Assembly (NCBI GenBank): GCA_000934385.1 | Contig: KN880580.1 | Span: forward strand, 1-61,126 | DNA from: Cylindrobasidium torrendii FP15055 ss-10 | Taxonomy: Eukaryota > Basidiomycota > Agaricomycetes > Agaricales > Physalacriaceae | Reading direction: 5' to 3' | DNA: 61,126 nucleotides | Shown here: positions 22,038 through 34,124 of the stretch, one piece after another | How positions within the stretch are numbered: the first letter of the stretch is position 1 | Layout of the letters: each line of letters starts with the position of its first letter | Notes under the pieces: generated by a model | Database searches by the model: none | The model's input: the letters and a program-made list of their open reading frames with translations, nothing else | What the model was told of the DNA's origin: nothing | Translations under genes and position numbers: made by a program

Positions 22038-25000
22038 TCATGACCATAACGACCCCCGCATCGTCGTTGTTGGACTGCGAGGCGGTGAATAGCTCTGCCT
22101 TCCATAGCCCTGATTCGTCTGCCCGGCCAATGCACCAGGGTTGAACAAAGGAACGGTCGGCAGCAGCTCGAATACATGCTGCGCACTTGGCCTCTGCACT
22201 CTTGACGCCCCATTCGCACCCTCCGCCGATGACATGACTGCGTGGACCTGCGCATCCTGCACCATCTCCTCGTCATTGAACATCCCTCCGGATGGAGGAA
22301 CAGGTTGTGGTGCATGCAAGTTGACACCGCGGCCGTCCCAGATACACCGTACGTCTGTCCCTGGAATGATTTGTACCAGCCGTCCCGTCTCAAGTCGTCG
22401 CACTTCAATGAAGCGGCTGTCGAACAAAAGGACGTAGGGAAGATGCTTTGCCACGCGCTCGGCTGTCCCCTCCCATTCCACAACGCTGTTGGCACGACTG
22501 GGGTCACCGTGCTTATCCACATACAGGCCGAATTCTGCTTAAGCATCAGAACAGTTTCAGAAGGGACCGAAATGCTACCGACCGTCGTAGCACAACAAGA
22601 ACTCGTCCTCTGCAGACCTAAACATTCCAATAGGCCGACACGAGTCACACCGCTTGGAGAGTGCCGCAAACTTGCCCTCATCTGGTATGCGGGGGATCGT
22701 TACACTCTTGAACCTACAACGCTATTAGTATCCCTGAAGCGCGCAACAAGTACCACTAACTCATTCAAATTCATGATTTCGAAGCCCTTCGCACAGAGGA
22801 TTGCAATGTTCGCCTTGAGGAAAATCAGGTCAAATGACTCCGATGGCAAGAAAAAGTCCTTTGCAAATGATCAGTGTTATGTCCACAGTCAGCAAACATA
22901 AAGCTCACTCGGTATATCCTGAACCACTCGGACTTGCCAGATTTCAAGAACCGTGAGCCAAATCCTCCAGGCGCCTTGGCCTTCTCGTTGATCTTCTCGC
23001 CCACAGGTTCCAGCACCCGGAAGATACTCTCCAAACCCTTCTTCTTCATGTAGACGACCAGCGTACGGTTGTTGAGTGTTCCAATACTGAAGAAATGCAC
23101 ATCCTTAGCACCGCTGAGCTTCTGCGGGACTTGCGCAGCATGCGATATACTGGGCGTTGATGGGACAAGAGCCTCTATATGATATGCGAAGAGTGACTAC
23201 TAAGATCAGAATGGCACCCTGGCATAGACGAGATTGAAACACACCTTGTCAGCCAGGACAAGGAACAACCCAAACTCCTCAAGCATTGCGCATTGCGTGA
23301 CAAGCTTCAAATGCAACACTCTCCGCATTGCTAAAGCCTTCATCAGGATACACTTTGCAAACACACCAGTAGAAACTCACATTTAGGATCATGCCTGAAT
23401 CCAATCCAGACACCCTCTGCGCACCCAATCGCCACGAGCCCTCTTCCGTCACCAGTCATAAACGGCACGGAACAAGTCACTTTGCCCGTACACGTCGCGT
23501 CCTGGTTCCACGCCGCAGGCGGACTGGACGCCCCACTCCCAACCACAGCCGGAATAACAAACGTATCCGCGCTCAGCGTCTCAATCTCAAACACTTTGTT
23601 GCTCTCCTGCACGACCTTTCTGAGCACCAGCGCCTCTTCCATCTTTGCCTTCCACTCTGTTCGCGCTTGTGCTGACTCTGCATACAGGATAAAGGGCCCG
23701 CCCAAGCGACCGTTATGGTGCAGAGTACATGGGAAAACCGCTCGCGAATCGCTGCTGCTGCTGCTTTCTCCAGGCGAAGCCCCGCCGGGTGTGACGTTTG
23801 GACTCTCCGCTGCATGTCGCTCTCCGCCGCCGCCGCCGCCACGCAGACCACGGAGAAGCCCAGCACCTCGTTGTGCTGGCGGGTCGTTGAAGTTGACAAG
23901 CGTGAGCAGATCCAAAGGCGTCGGCCGTCGATTAACGTAGTAGTAAGTGATCCCTTCTCGCTCCTTTGGTTTCGTGAGGACAACTGCAGCAAGTCAGCAG
24001 ATAGAGATGGAACGTCGAGATACGCACGATAATTATCGAACAGAAGCACAAAGAGTTCACTCCATCCATTCCATTCAAGGCCACTCTCCGGCTGGCGAAG
24101 GAGTCTCCCAGAATGTATGAGCGAGCGGTTCTCGTTGAGCAGATCCATGTCCTAAGGCAGCGCTTAGTATCTTCAACAAGCCCGGCCAAGAAAATACACG
24201 TACGACTGTCTCTCCGTGCTTGAACACCAAGTAGGATGAGTACTTCCACAACTCCACTTTCTGCTTCGCGGACACAACTCCAGGCTCCGAATCTTTACCA
24301 AGGCTCTTGATGACATCCAACACCTGTGGGATATCCTTCCTGTCTTCATGGTTCGGCGGCGTCTCATCCAATACACCCTTCAGCAGCAACTCGTAGCGCA
24401 GCAATCGCGGAATAGGTCTGTTGATGAAGTTCTTCATATCCAACCGATGCGCGTCTGGATGCCGAGTGCATTTCTGCAGACAATTAGTATGCCAAAGAGC
24501 GTAGAAAAACAAGAAGTGCACACATCGACAAACGCTTTGAACGCCTGGTTTGTAGCCATTTCATGGTCGATACGGTAGGCCGCAATAGGGTAATTAGGGA
24601 TATACTCCATATACGCCTCCCGGAACTGTAAGGCCGCGTCGAACATGGGTGCCGTCACGCTCTTGATGACGGGATGTTCTTCGCGCTGGATCTCATGGAA
24701 CTTCTCGACGAGGTTGCGATGGTGGCTAAAGAGCTCCCGGAAGTTATGATACACGTCCCAGATGAAGGACTCCAGACGGTCCGGTGAGACAATGGGAGGA
24801 GACGCATTCCGAAGTTCTTGGACATACATCTGTAGTGGAATCAGGCGGGAGGATGCTGCGCACATTGTCTACATACCGAGTCAATGTTCTCCAAGTCCTT
24901 GACATATGCCATCTCGCCCTTGATGAGTTCAAAGATGATACTAGACCCGTTAGCGCAGAAGGTCAACAGTAGCAAGGCCAAGCACTTACGATTGGCGTTT

Positions 25001-27427
25001 TGCCTCGTCCTTCGACATGCTCGTCCTCACCTCCGTAGACACCATATCATGCCATTCCCACTTGCCTGGCGGACCTCGGCCCATTGATAACTGGAACGTC
25101 CGTAGTTGAGCCGCGGTTTGCAGTCGCTTGATAGCATCGATGGCCTCCTGCAGGTAATCGCCATCTGGGTTGCCTTTCTCTGTCTCCGTGTGAATGGCCT
25201 CCAGGAAAACAGGGTATTTTTTGAGGTGCTCGAGCGGCCGGCTGAGGTAGTGCTTCAAGTTGTAGTAAAGATTTTCCCCGCCTTCTGGCGTCGTGTGCTT
25301 GGCACATTGCTGAATGATCCATGAGACTATGAGATAGAAAACGCGATCAATACACACCTCCATGAGCCGCCTAAACTCAGGATTGCTCTCTTCCTCTTCT
25401 TTGAGCCTCTTCTCCGCTAATGGGTAGTGTCCAACGTAGATGGGGTAAGCATTTCGGAACTCCGTCGCTGCCGTTAAGAATACATCGCCAATGCCCTGTA
25501 CGATGTACGCCTGTTCGCGCTGTCGGACATTCATAACCTCCAACAACCGCTTATTGCATTCTCGCAAATCCAAAATGTTGCCAAACACCTCGTCGATGAA
25601 GTCTTCGAGCTTGGAAACAGGCTCAATAACTGGCGGATCTGCCCTGCGCAGAGGGCGCATAAAGTCAGACTCGACAATGTCAAGGTCGCTGATGTATTGA
25701 GCCTCCTTGTGAATGATCTTGTGGATAATGGTCTGGCGACTGATTTCACTGTCCGACAAGGAATCGAGAATCTCTTGCGGGACAGTCGTCTGCCAGTCTG
25801 GAACAGACGATACCGGCTTGACCTCGGTCGGAGGCGCCGCGGGTTCCAAGAATGACTGCCCACGACGCGGGCATGAATAGGCATAGCACGGTGTGGCATC
25901 CACGCAGGTCGCGACGTAACATTGGGTGAGCCTTGTAACCACACCGGTTGGCAATTCCCCGATACCCCCGGCCCCCGACGATGAAGACCCGTCGAGCTCG
26001 GTGTCGTCGAGGAACATATACACATCCTCAACGCCGTCGGTCAATGACTGGCCGCCCCATTCAACCTCGTAAAAGAATAGCTGGCTCTGTAGACTGCGAG
26101 CTACCTGGACCGCGATGCGGCGGTCACTGGTCGACGTGTTGTGATGGAGGACGAGTTCTCGCTGGATGAGGGCTTGGATAGTAGAAACGATGTCCTTGCC
26201 AGTGAAAGCGCGCGGGTACGGTATGCTGCCTTTGACGTGGGTTCCTCGGGGCACCTTGTCTTTGAGTTGGACGGCGAGGTTAGATAGCAAGGCAAAGTTG
26301 ACGAAACTGTCTTCAGTCTCCTCATCTTCTTCCCAGTACTCGAGATCCTCTCCGTGCTCGTAGCCTTCACTGTGGGAATAGTTGGCAATATCGCGAAGCA
26401 TGTCGCTAGGCCGACGGATAATATCGCTGGGCCCAGCCCCGTACACCTGGTCGGACGGGCTGAGTGGTTCTGGTGGGGGAATGCTGTAGATTTGCGGTGC
26501 AGGCAGTTGAGATGATGGGGCAGCATAACTGAGCTGTGCTCCATTGACAGACACATTGCGGTTGGACTTGTGGGAGTATTCGCTTGTGGGAGAGCTCATG
26601 TAACTAGGGCCAGCGTCCATTGTATAGCTCGGTCCAGCATCCATGGAAGTGGTTGGCGAGAAGTATGTGGACGAGTCGGACCGATAGTGCGATTCGAAAG
26701 GGGAGTCGCTAGCGGAGGAAGACGAGTAGGACTCCTCCCGTTGGCGCTGAGGCCGTGGATCAGAGGGCAGCCCGGGTCGCGGTGGCTGGGGCAGGCGTCG
26801 ACTGAGCGAACTGCGGTTCCCTGTTGCCTTGCGCCGCAAATCGCCGTCCGCCCTATAGCGTGAATCCATGCTTGAACTGCTGTCAGTGGACCAGTGTTGG
26901 TTGCGAGAATCGAACGGCTCGGGTTCGGGCATCGAGATCGAACCGGTTTGAGATGGCGACCGTCCGTGGACAAAGCCTGGTGTGGGCGGAAGCTGCCGGC
27001 GACTAGCTCCATTCAGGGCATTTGCCGCTGGAGAGGGTGACCTCGGCAGGGATGGCTTGTATTGAGTAGGCACAGGTAAGGTGCTATATGAGCCTGTGGA
27101 AAGTTGAAGATCAGGAATTAGACCCTTTAGGTGTACGCACTGCTACTGGACCGTCCATTAGAGGATGAGTAGGAGTGAGGCTGTCGATACGGTCCATGAG
27201 GCGCTGTGGGGGCTAGTCAGTCAGCTGAGCGGCGGGGGATGTCATGACCACGCACTGGAATAGTCCCTCTCATCGTCGCCAGTGTACTGGCTATATATCG
27301 TATCGATATCCCGTTCGCTCGGCGCAGAGGATAGCCTCGGGTCGCTTGTGCCAAAGCCTGCGAACACCTGCTCGTAGAGGCTCTCGAGATCCGGGTCGAT
27401 GGGCGAGCGGGGACGTTGACTGGCCAT
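22038..27427 (-). CDS. Rho guanine nucleotide exchange factor (Rom2/Rgf type) with DEP, two DH-like blocks, PH and CNH
   Basis: Activates a Rho GTPase, in fungi usually Rho1 upstream of glucan synthase and the cell-wall-integrity MAPK pathway. The start at 27427 (MASQRPRSPIDPDLESLYEQ) and exons 27427-27256, 27212-27141 and 27093 onward join in frame. I followed the remaining exons by domain continuity, so exact junctions below 25 kb are not all fixed. Order: a long Ser/Pro-rich N-terminus; DEP (RAFTGKDIVSTIQALIQREL...QLFFYEVEWGG); a first DH block (RQTIIHKIIHKEAQYISDLD...YLSRPLEHLKKYPVFLEAI); a second DH block (IFELIKGEMAYVKDLENID...FINRPIPRLLRYELLLKGVL); PH (NRSLIHSGRLLRQP...SELFVLLFDNYLVLTKPK); CNH (CSVPFMTGDGRGLVAIGCAEG to RFIEVRRLETGRLVQIIPG). 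About 1,500 residues. Most fungal relatives have one DH, so the duplication is notable. Confidence 0.88.
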
Positions 27428-28507
27428 TGACTGCTGGAGGTATTTAGACGCCGTATATGCGTCTGGCCCGCTCGAAATGCCGGTATCTCCCCTTCGCCAG
27501 TGGTGTCGCCCGCGATTTCAAGAGTTGAGATTCCAAGGAGGAGATGAAAGAGACCAATCAAAGGTATAATCGGCATTTGTGATCCCGTCTAGTGTGGCGT
27601 AGCCCCTCGGCCGTTGCCGGGGGAAGGCGCAGTCCATTCTGTCGGTAATTCTCGAGAAATGCGCGCTGAACGTCGCGGTAGAAAGCAAAGGTGCGCGACA
27701 AGCCCGACGCGTACCATTTACAGCGCCATGTGTTCGATCAGTTAATGACGGTGGCCGGCCAAACCGGACAACCAAATACGCGCTCTTGGTTAGGTCATCA
27801 TCCAGGTTGACCACTACAAATAGCCAGCTGTGAGCTCTCGTCGTATCGGCTGCGTCCCACAGGCAGTATAGGTACCTCCGAACCCTGTGAGTGACCAAAA
27901 GTCTGTTTGACCAATTTGCTTGAGTAGAAAACGGCGACCCGAGTGTGCTACTTCCCTCTGTTCTGATTGTCATTCAAAGAAAACTAAGGAAATGACTTAC
28001 TACCGGCGTGGCCTTATATCGAAGTAACTAACGAATTTTTGGGATGATTCAACCAGCCACCGCGGTGGCGGCCTGTGTCCGACACCGTTTAGTGAGCAAC
28101 AGTAAGTGAAGGCCATTATGGATCACGATATGAGTCACACAACGTGTTCTCGAACAATGGACACGTCCATTTATGGAAGGCCTGAGTTGTCAGCTCAAGC
28201 ACCCGGCAACTGCGAAGGCGATGCTTGAAGTTCAGATAAGTTACATTTTGAAGCATTCAAGAAGCATACATAGGCCGAGGTTTTGTCTTGGAAGCCCTAT
28301 ATGGTGAGGATTGATCAACAACCTGACTCACACTGTTCGGTGAGAATTGGTCAGGCTGCGATTCATCTCGAAACTAATCCGTCCATGAAGATATTCAGAC
28401 GCGTAACCGTACTAAGTATCGACCTGAGGCCTGAGATCGAGAATCGAATGCACTCGGCCTCCGGGCCGACGTATGGCTTTGGGAGTGAAATCATAGATGC
28501 AGCATGG
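27428..28507. other. Divergent promoter region (RhoGEF / GNAT)
   Basis: No gene is apparent; the 151-codon frame at 27518-27973 minus has no family features and may be part of the RhoGEF 5' leader. An in-frame extension of the GNAT frame runs up to 28283 but does not look conserved. Confidence 0.5.
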
Positions 28508-29163
28508 ATGCCTCGATGGCACAATCGACAGTGCAATTCTGCCACCACGATGTTTTCAACTGAACGCCTATGGCTATACGCGCTTGAGGAAGGAGACTAT
28601 TACCATCTCATGTGTTTACACAATGATGTCCAGATCCAACGTATGCGCCCAATTGACGCTGGACACTGGCTTGCACCGAGATCTTGTGCATTCGGCAAAC
28701 AGTGGGTTCAGGAGCTTATTACAAACAAGGATACAATGGTCTTTATCTTTCGGCTGCGTCCCGACGACGTGGTTGGCATCCTGGATGTGAACGTGCTCTC
28801 GGCCAAGAACCGCAACGCTACATTCGGGATCATGATATCCCCAAAGCACTGGAGCAAGGGATACGGGACAGAGGTATTGACGTGGCTTATAAACTACGTC
28901 TTTGTCGAACTGGGACTCCATTGGCTGGCCCTCGATGTGTTCGCATCGAACACTCGGGCAATCAGATTGTATCAGCGTCTGTGAGTATTGCTTTATACTT
29001 CTGATATCAAAGTGCGTACTCATCTCCTCATCTCACTCACAGAGGATTTATGGAAGAAGGAAGAGAAAGAGAAGCTTACTGGAATAGTGGCAAGTGGGAG
29101 GATGTTGTCAAAATGTCCATGCTCGAGAGCGATTGGAAAAAGGAAGCGAAACCCGGCGCATAA
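28508..29163 (+). CDS. GNAT-family N-acetyltransferase
   Basis: Exons 28508-28980 and 29043-29163 join in frame to 197 residues. The fold starts at FSTERLWLYALEEGDY and contains motif A (FGIMISPKHWSKGYGTEVL, where K-G-Y-G is the acetyl-CoA pyrophosphate loop) and motif B (LDVFASNTRAIRLYQRLGF). This is the RimJ/RimL-like layout that acetylates amino groups of small molecules or protein N-termini; the substrate is unknown. Start candidates are 28508 and 28550; 28550 would place the TERL block closest to the N-terminus, as in most relatives. Confidence 0.85.
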
Positions 29164-29407
29164 GTGTAAGTTTTAACGTTAGAAGATGCTTGGAGATGTC
29201 TGAACCGGCCAAAACAGATGCGCCGTGGAATCCCCACGTCTTTTGGAATTCCAGTGAATTGAATAGATATTTATGCATTCTTTTGCGCCTAATGCGGCTG
29301 CTCTGTTACTATGCCCTATGCCTAAACGAAAATGCTGATATCCGAAACAGAATGTACATATCATGACAAATACTTCTACACCTCGGCTTGTGCCAACTTT
29401 CGGTAGT

Positions 29408-30832
29408 TCACTTGCGTGTACTGCGTTTCCCTCGGGCTCTGGTTGTGCGCGGCTCCGTTTCGTTCTTCTCCGCCTGCTCTTTTCTCTTCTCCTCCGCCTC
29501 TTCCTCCTTCTTCAGTTTCTTCTCTTCTCTCTTCCTCTTCGCCTGCTCATCCTTCATTTTCTTCTCAGCTTTCTTTCTTTCTTGCTGTTCCCTCCTCTTC
29601 GTCCTCTGCTCCTCTTTCTTGATCTCCTTTTCCTCCTCCTCCTTCTTCAACATCTCCTCCTTCATCTCCCGATCCCTTTTCTCCATCTCATCGTTCTTCA
29701 TTTTCGCCTCTTTCTCGAGCCTCATCAACACCTTGCACTCGAACAAGTGATTCCAGACCGCAACTTTAGTGCTCCTCGGAGACTGCCAGTCACATTCAAT
29801 AAGACCGCACTCATAGTTGCAGACTGTCTGAGAAATGCTGTAATCCACCCTTGGATGCCCGTGAAATATCCAGGAAAACAACCCCTGCTCATAGGCCCGG
29901 ATGGTGATGTAAGGATACAGCGCAAATATCTGGCTGACCTGCTCGAAGGTCTCCAGGGTGTATCGTGGTGCAATGCTATTAGGCATGGGAAGTGCATCAA
30001 CGGGTTCAATCATTTCCATAGCCTCCAGGTAATCTTCCGAGTCGAAAGCATCTCTGATATCAGAGATGAGACTTGTAAACGAGCGATTATTAGGCAGTGT
30101 ACACACGAGAATGACATGGAACGCACTCAGCGGTGATAATTTTTCCAGACGTTAACAAGAGCGAGGGCCGCTTGTTTCCCTCACCAATGCCCAAATAATA
30201 CTCGTCGTGAGAGTCGACCGACTCGGGAATGCTGGCTTCGGACTTGGAGTCAACGGCATCCGTCGAGGCTTTCAGTGCCTTCAAATTCTTGCCGCCCGTG
30301 CGAGGACGTTTCGTCGCTTTGACGGTTTCTTTATCGATGGAATCCGAGGACCTTTGGCGTTTCAAAGGATTGGCATCCCTTGTTCAAAATCAGAAACTGT
30401 CGAAACTAAATGTCACTTTCACGTACGGAATGGTGACTGATTGTATCTCGTGAAGCGCGCTAGCAGGAGGCTGATCGTCGATATCGAGGGTAGATGCCCT
30501 TTCGGAGCTGGTTTCCTTGAGAGTGACGAGCTGAGCAGCATTGGCTACTGATGGGCCGTCATGACAAGGGATGTTTGTCAACGAGTGACAGTCCGACTTA
30601 CAGATGAGGTCGTCGGCTCCATCACTGACTTGCATCGCGGCTTCATTGAAATCCTCCTCCAGACTAGAACCGCGTACGTTGATGTTCGGAATGTCGTTGG
30701 CGCTGATAGCGGCGGCGTTGGCGAGGGTGACGGTTTGCTCGAAGTTTTCGCCAGAGGCAGCGTGGTTGAAGGGTGCGCTAACGGAGGATTAGGACAGAAA
30801 TCTACACGCAGCTCGATTACTCACATAGACAT
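29408..30832 (-). CDS. Coiled-coil protein of unknown function with Lys/Glu-rich C-terminus
   Basis: Exons 30832-30825, 30777-30602, 30547-30427, 30378-30127 and 30053-29408 join in frame to 400 residues; the first exon is only 8 nt (ATG TCT AT). The N-terminal part is acidic with a basic cluster (NPLKRQRSSDSIDKE, KRPRTGGKNLKALK), a likely nuclear localisation signal. A folded-looking central block (YLEAMEMIEPVDALPMPNS to VWNHLFECKVLMRLE) has aromatic and Cys residues but no family I recognise. The last 100 residues form a highly charged K/E/R helix ending in RTTRARGKRSTRK. Function is unknown; chromatin or RNA association is only a guess from charge. Confidence 0.75.
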
Positions 30833-31789
30833 AACTGGAGAACTATAGGTAGGAGGACAGACTCGGCGTCGAGAGGATGAGAGTTGGTAGTGGTGGTCGG
30901 AAGGCAAGGGTACTGGGAGGGTCGCACGTTGCAACAACATGACAAAGGGCCTTTTGATTGCATGATCGAACAATAAACAACTGGACTGGCCTTTGGGGCG
31001 ACGGGGGGTCCATACAACGAAGATCAATTGGAGGCCAATCAGGACAATCGCTTTCTATACAAGTCTCTCATCTCCAAAAGACCTACAATAAAGCATGTAT
31101 ACAATACACTGCCGCATCGGCGGCACAAATGTGAGGGTTGGCTCTGTCATCAAAGCCACTCAAAACAATCGGAATAAGCTTTTTGTTTTGGAGGAGTCTT
31201 CTGAATCATACATACAGCCCAAACGCTCCAGACGAATTATCTGTGTTTTCATCGGGATTTCTCTTAGAATTGAGTACCCGCCGAGCACAGTTCAGCTTCA
31301 AGGGCAACTGTATCCGATCAATATGACGTCGTCGGATAATCTTGGTAATCTAAGAACAATGGGTTTTCGATTTCTCGCTGTCAAAGGCGAGATTTTGACT
31401 AGGCGCTGGTTGACATTGAGCCTGATTTGCGTTAAATCGATTTCAATGTTGAAAGTTAATGCAGCCCTTGCCCACTCCCAGAATCCCCTTAACTGGCAGA
31501 TTCGGCATTGTCAAAGCTAACTGCCGCACGCAAGGGTGGACTCGAACGGTTGTAGTTATCATAGCATTCACCTGAGAACATTGGTATGTCCACTATGTGC
31601 ATTGGCGTATATTGGTCCACTCAAACGCGACACTCACAATACTAGTTTACTAGTTTTGCTGCACTTCTTTACTCGTCCGGCAGATTGTAAATTGTATTGC
31701 TCGAGCGCATTTTACAGAGGGCTAGTGTACATACACGGACGATGATTAGTTTATGGGGTTGCAATGAGAACCTAAGAAAATCGTCAAAA
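30833..31789. other. Intergenic region, no gene seen
   Basis: Upstream flank of the coiled-coil gene and 3' flank of the UBX gene. The 141-codon frame at 31095-31520 plus is featureless. Confidence 0.5.
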
Positions 31790-33022
31790 TCATCGTCCGG
31801 GATGAATACTGGAGCGTACAGCAGAAGGAGTGAGGCCAAGGTCACGCAGAGACTTGGAAAACTCTGAGCGCTCGAAGTTCTTCCGTGGGAAATGCTGCGC
31901 AAGCTGGACAGTGTCCGAATTTACAGAAAGAGTTTGGGCAGCCAAGAATTCGGCCACCGCGCTCAAAGCTGGACACGGTGTTAGTGTCAGTTTAAGGATG
32001 TAGACGAACGACGTACGCGATTCAGAAGACAGGGTGGTAGTGTAAGGCTGCCCGCCGGTAGACATCCGAATCTGCAGGCGCGTCTCCTTGAAGTCGCGAC
32101 CCTTGACACCAGAGTTCGCCGAAGCAGCGGGGGCGGCCGCTGGGGTCGATGAAGAGGCATGGAAATCGGGAACAGGTTGGCCATCACGCAGAGCTTTCTC
32201 ACGAGCAGCCTTCTGCGCACGCGCTTGTTTGTCGGCCTCAATCTGGGCTTTGATTGCGGCACGAGCTTTCGCGTCCTCAAGTTTATCTGTGTCGCCTTAG
32301 CATGCGGAAGATGATGTAGTAGGCTGGAGCTGACCCCGTTTGCGTTGTTCAGCGTCCTTTAAGGCCTCTTTAGCCTTGAGCTCCTCTCTGACTTGGTTCA
32401 TATCCTATTGATGGATGAGCCGAGGGTCAACACGCCTCGAACGCACATACCTTGTTCGCCTTTCGCCTGATCTTCTCATTCTCGCGATTCTCTTGGGCAT
32501 CAATCACAGATTTCGCTGCGCGCTTCTCCACCATCTTCGCGCGAAGTTCCTGGAGTTTGGCCGCCTTCTCCTCCTCAGTCAGCGGCTTGATTTCCTCTGT
32601 AGACTCTTCGAATGACTGATGGCCACTCTTCTCTGCGTGGAAGTTGGCTAGCGCAGTATTCTTGAAGATCTTCCCACACTCAGAGCATTTGATACTCTGT
32701 GAGATCAGAGAGAGACCCATGCAATCTGAAGGATGCACGCACCTTGGCTTCTGCGCTCGTGCTGAGTTCCATTGCCGTCTCCTCATCCTCGTCAACGTCC
32801 ATTGCGTTGGAAGAGCTTTCCGTAATCGCGCCAAGGTCGGGAACCGGTTTCCCCTCGTTCTCAAGAATGTGGTCCATCGCTGGCTGGAGTCCACGGTTCC
32901 CAGTCGCCTTCAGCGCCCCTACATGCAATCAATGCTGGGGTGCGACTGGCAGCAGCAGCGGGCGTACATTCGACGCGTGCCGGGTCAAACCCCATGCCAA
33001 GTAAAGTGTCTTTGTCGCCCAT
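31790..33022 (-). CDS. UBA / C2H2 zinc finger / UBX protein (UBXN1/SAKS1-like p97-Cdc48 adaptor)
   Basis: UBX proteins dock on Cdc48/p97, and UBA binds ubiquitin, so this is a likely adaptor in ubiquitin-dependent degradation. The start at 33022 (MGDKDTLLGMGFDPARVEWA) enters the UBA directly; the first intron (32967-32919) splits its Trp codon. A single C2H2 finger follows (CSECGKIFKNTALANFHAEKSGH, jaz/OTU1-like spacing). A long charged helix (EEKAAKLQELRAKMVEKRAAK onward) comes next, then the C-terminal UBX (RLQIRMSTGGQPYTTTL, SAVAEFLAAQ, and HFPRKNF at the FPR-loop position). Family order UBA-coiled coil-UBX matches UBXN1; the zinc finger is an addition relative to the human protein as I know it. 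At least five introns. Confidence 0.92.
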
Positions 33023-33265
33023 CGTAGTCGTGGTAAGAGTTAGAAACCAGGCAGTCAGAGCCAACAATCAAGATAGACTCGCGATCGCTTGCGTCACTGT
33101 CGAGCCTAATGCGCCACATAGAGCGTCGTGCGACTATTTCTGCCCACAATCAGGGATCCCCGGCGGTGCTCATTTATATCATGAACTCAAGAGAAGTTTC
33201 TGACTGTGAAGACGGACTCAACACCTCAGAGAGATCCAGAAGGTAACATTTGATGGCCAGGTACG

Positions 33266-33348
33266 TGCCCCATGGCTGAGTTGGTTACAGCGTCCGACTG
33301 TTAATAAGCGCAATCGGAAGGTCGTGAGTTCGAGCCTCACTGGGGCAG
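33266..33348 (+). tRNA. tRNA-Asn(GTT) with a 9-nt intron
   Basis: The cloverleaf closes completely: acceptor TGCCCCA (33266-33272) with TGGGGCA (33341-33347), D-stem GCTG/CAGC, anticodon stem TCCGA/TCGGA, and T-stem GTGAG/CTCAC around TTCGAGC. Discriminator G is at 33348. The anticodon loop reads CTGTTA + ATAAGCGCA + A; the extra 9 nt sit after position 37, the canonical nuclear tRNA intron site. GTT decodes AAC/AAT (Asn). CCA is not encoded, as expected for a eukaryote. Confidence 0.95.
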
Positions 33349-33370
33349 TCGAAGGGCTCAGTCGACATTG

Positions 33371-33375
33371 TTTTT
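33371..33375 (+). terminator. Pol III terminator of the tRNA gene
   Basis: TTTTT 22 bases past the tRNA 3' end. Confidence 0.7.
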
Positions 33376-34074
33376 AAACAACTGCAGCATGGACCTACCT
33401 ACTCAGTACTTACTAGTACTACTGAGGATTCCAGCCTCCTACTGTGATTCTCATTCAACATTCATTCTTTATCTTCTATGATTCTCACTTATAGGATCTT
33501 ATGCACTCTTGCAAGCAACAAGTCGGGAGCACCCAACGGCTGTTAAACTTTTGCAATTGTCGTAGAACAATCCACCTACTTCATTTTTTGACCACGGAAT
33601 AAATTTTTCTTCTACCACTCTGCTGTGCGAGATACGAGATGCGTCCTCGGGCCACAGCCCGGACAATATTTGACAATCATTGATTCTGTGACATTTTCGT
33701 GTTTGGAATTGATAATGCGGCGGTACACAACGCTGTACGTTAGTGTGTTTTATGTAAACATGCTCTACGGGGTTGTCACACATGACTAAGTCATATTTCA
33801 TTGTATCTGAATTTTGTAGGTGAGGTGTAGGTCCGAAAGAGTATTCAGAGGTAGACGATGGCAGAAATGCCAAGGGTAGAAGCTGCTTCTGAGTACAATG
33901 CCATCCGCACAAACCCGAACTGCACTGCTGGCTGAGCAGTGAGGACCGAGAGCGATCGGCTTTTGCCGACCGCCGATCGCCGTCAAAACGCTAAACGTGA
34001 TTCCATTGTGATCGCACTGGCTTCCTTCACTTCCACCACCATCTCTTTTGAACCTTGTGAGGCTCGCCTCATGT
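33376..34074. other. Intergenic region, no gene seen
   Basis: The 137-codon frame at 33499-33912 minus has no recognisable motif. The rest is upstream sequence of the F-box gene. Confidence 0.5.
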
Positions 34075-34080
34075 TATAAA
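34075..34080 (+). promoter_or_regulatory. TATA box of the F-box gene at 34125
   Basis: TATAAA, 45 bases before the ATG. Confidence 0.6.
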
Positions 34081-34124
34081 GTTTATTTGATTTCTTACCC
34101 CATTGACAAACAGAGAGAACTACA

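Noticed and set aside
29363..30136. 257-codon plus-strand frame, Leu/Phe-rich, membrane-protein-like
   Set aside because: It is the complement of the K/E-rich coiled coil (GAG/AAG reads CTC/CTT), giving false hydrophobicity.
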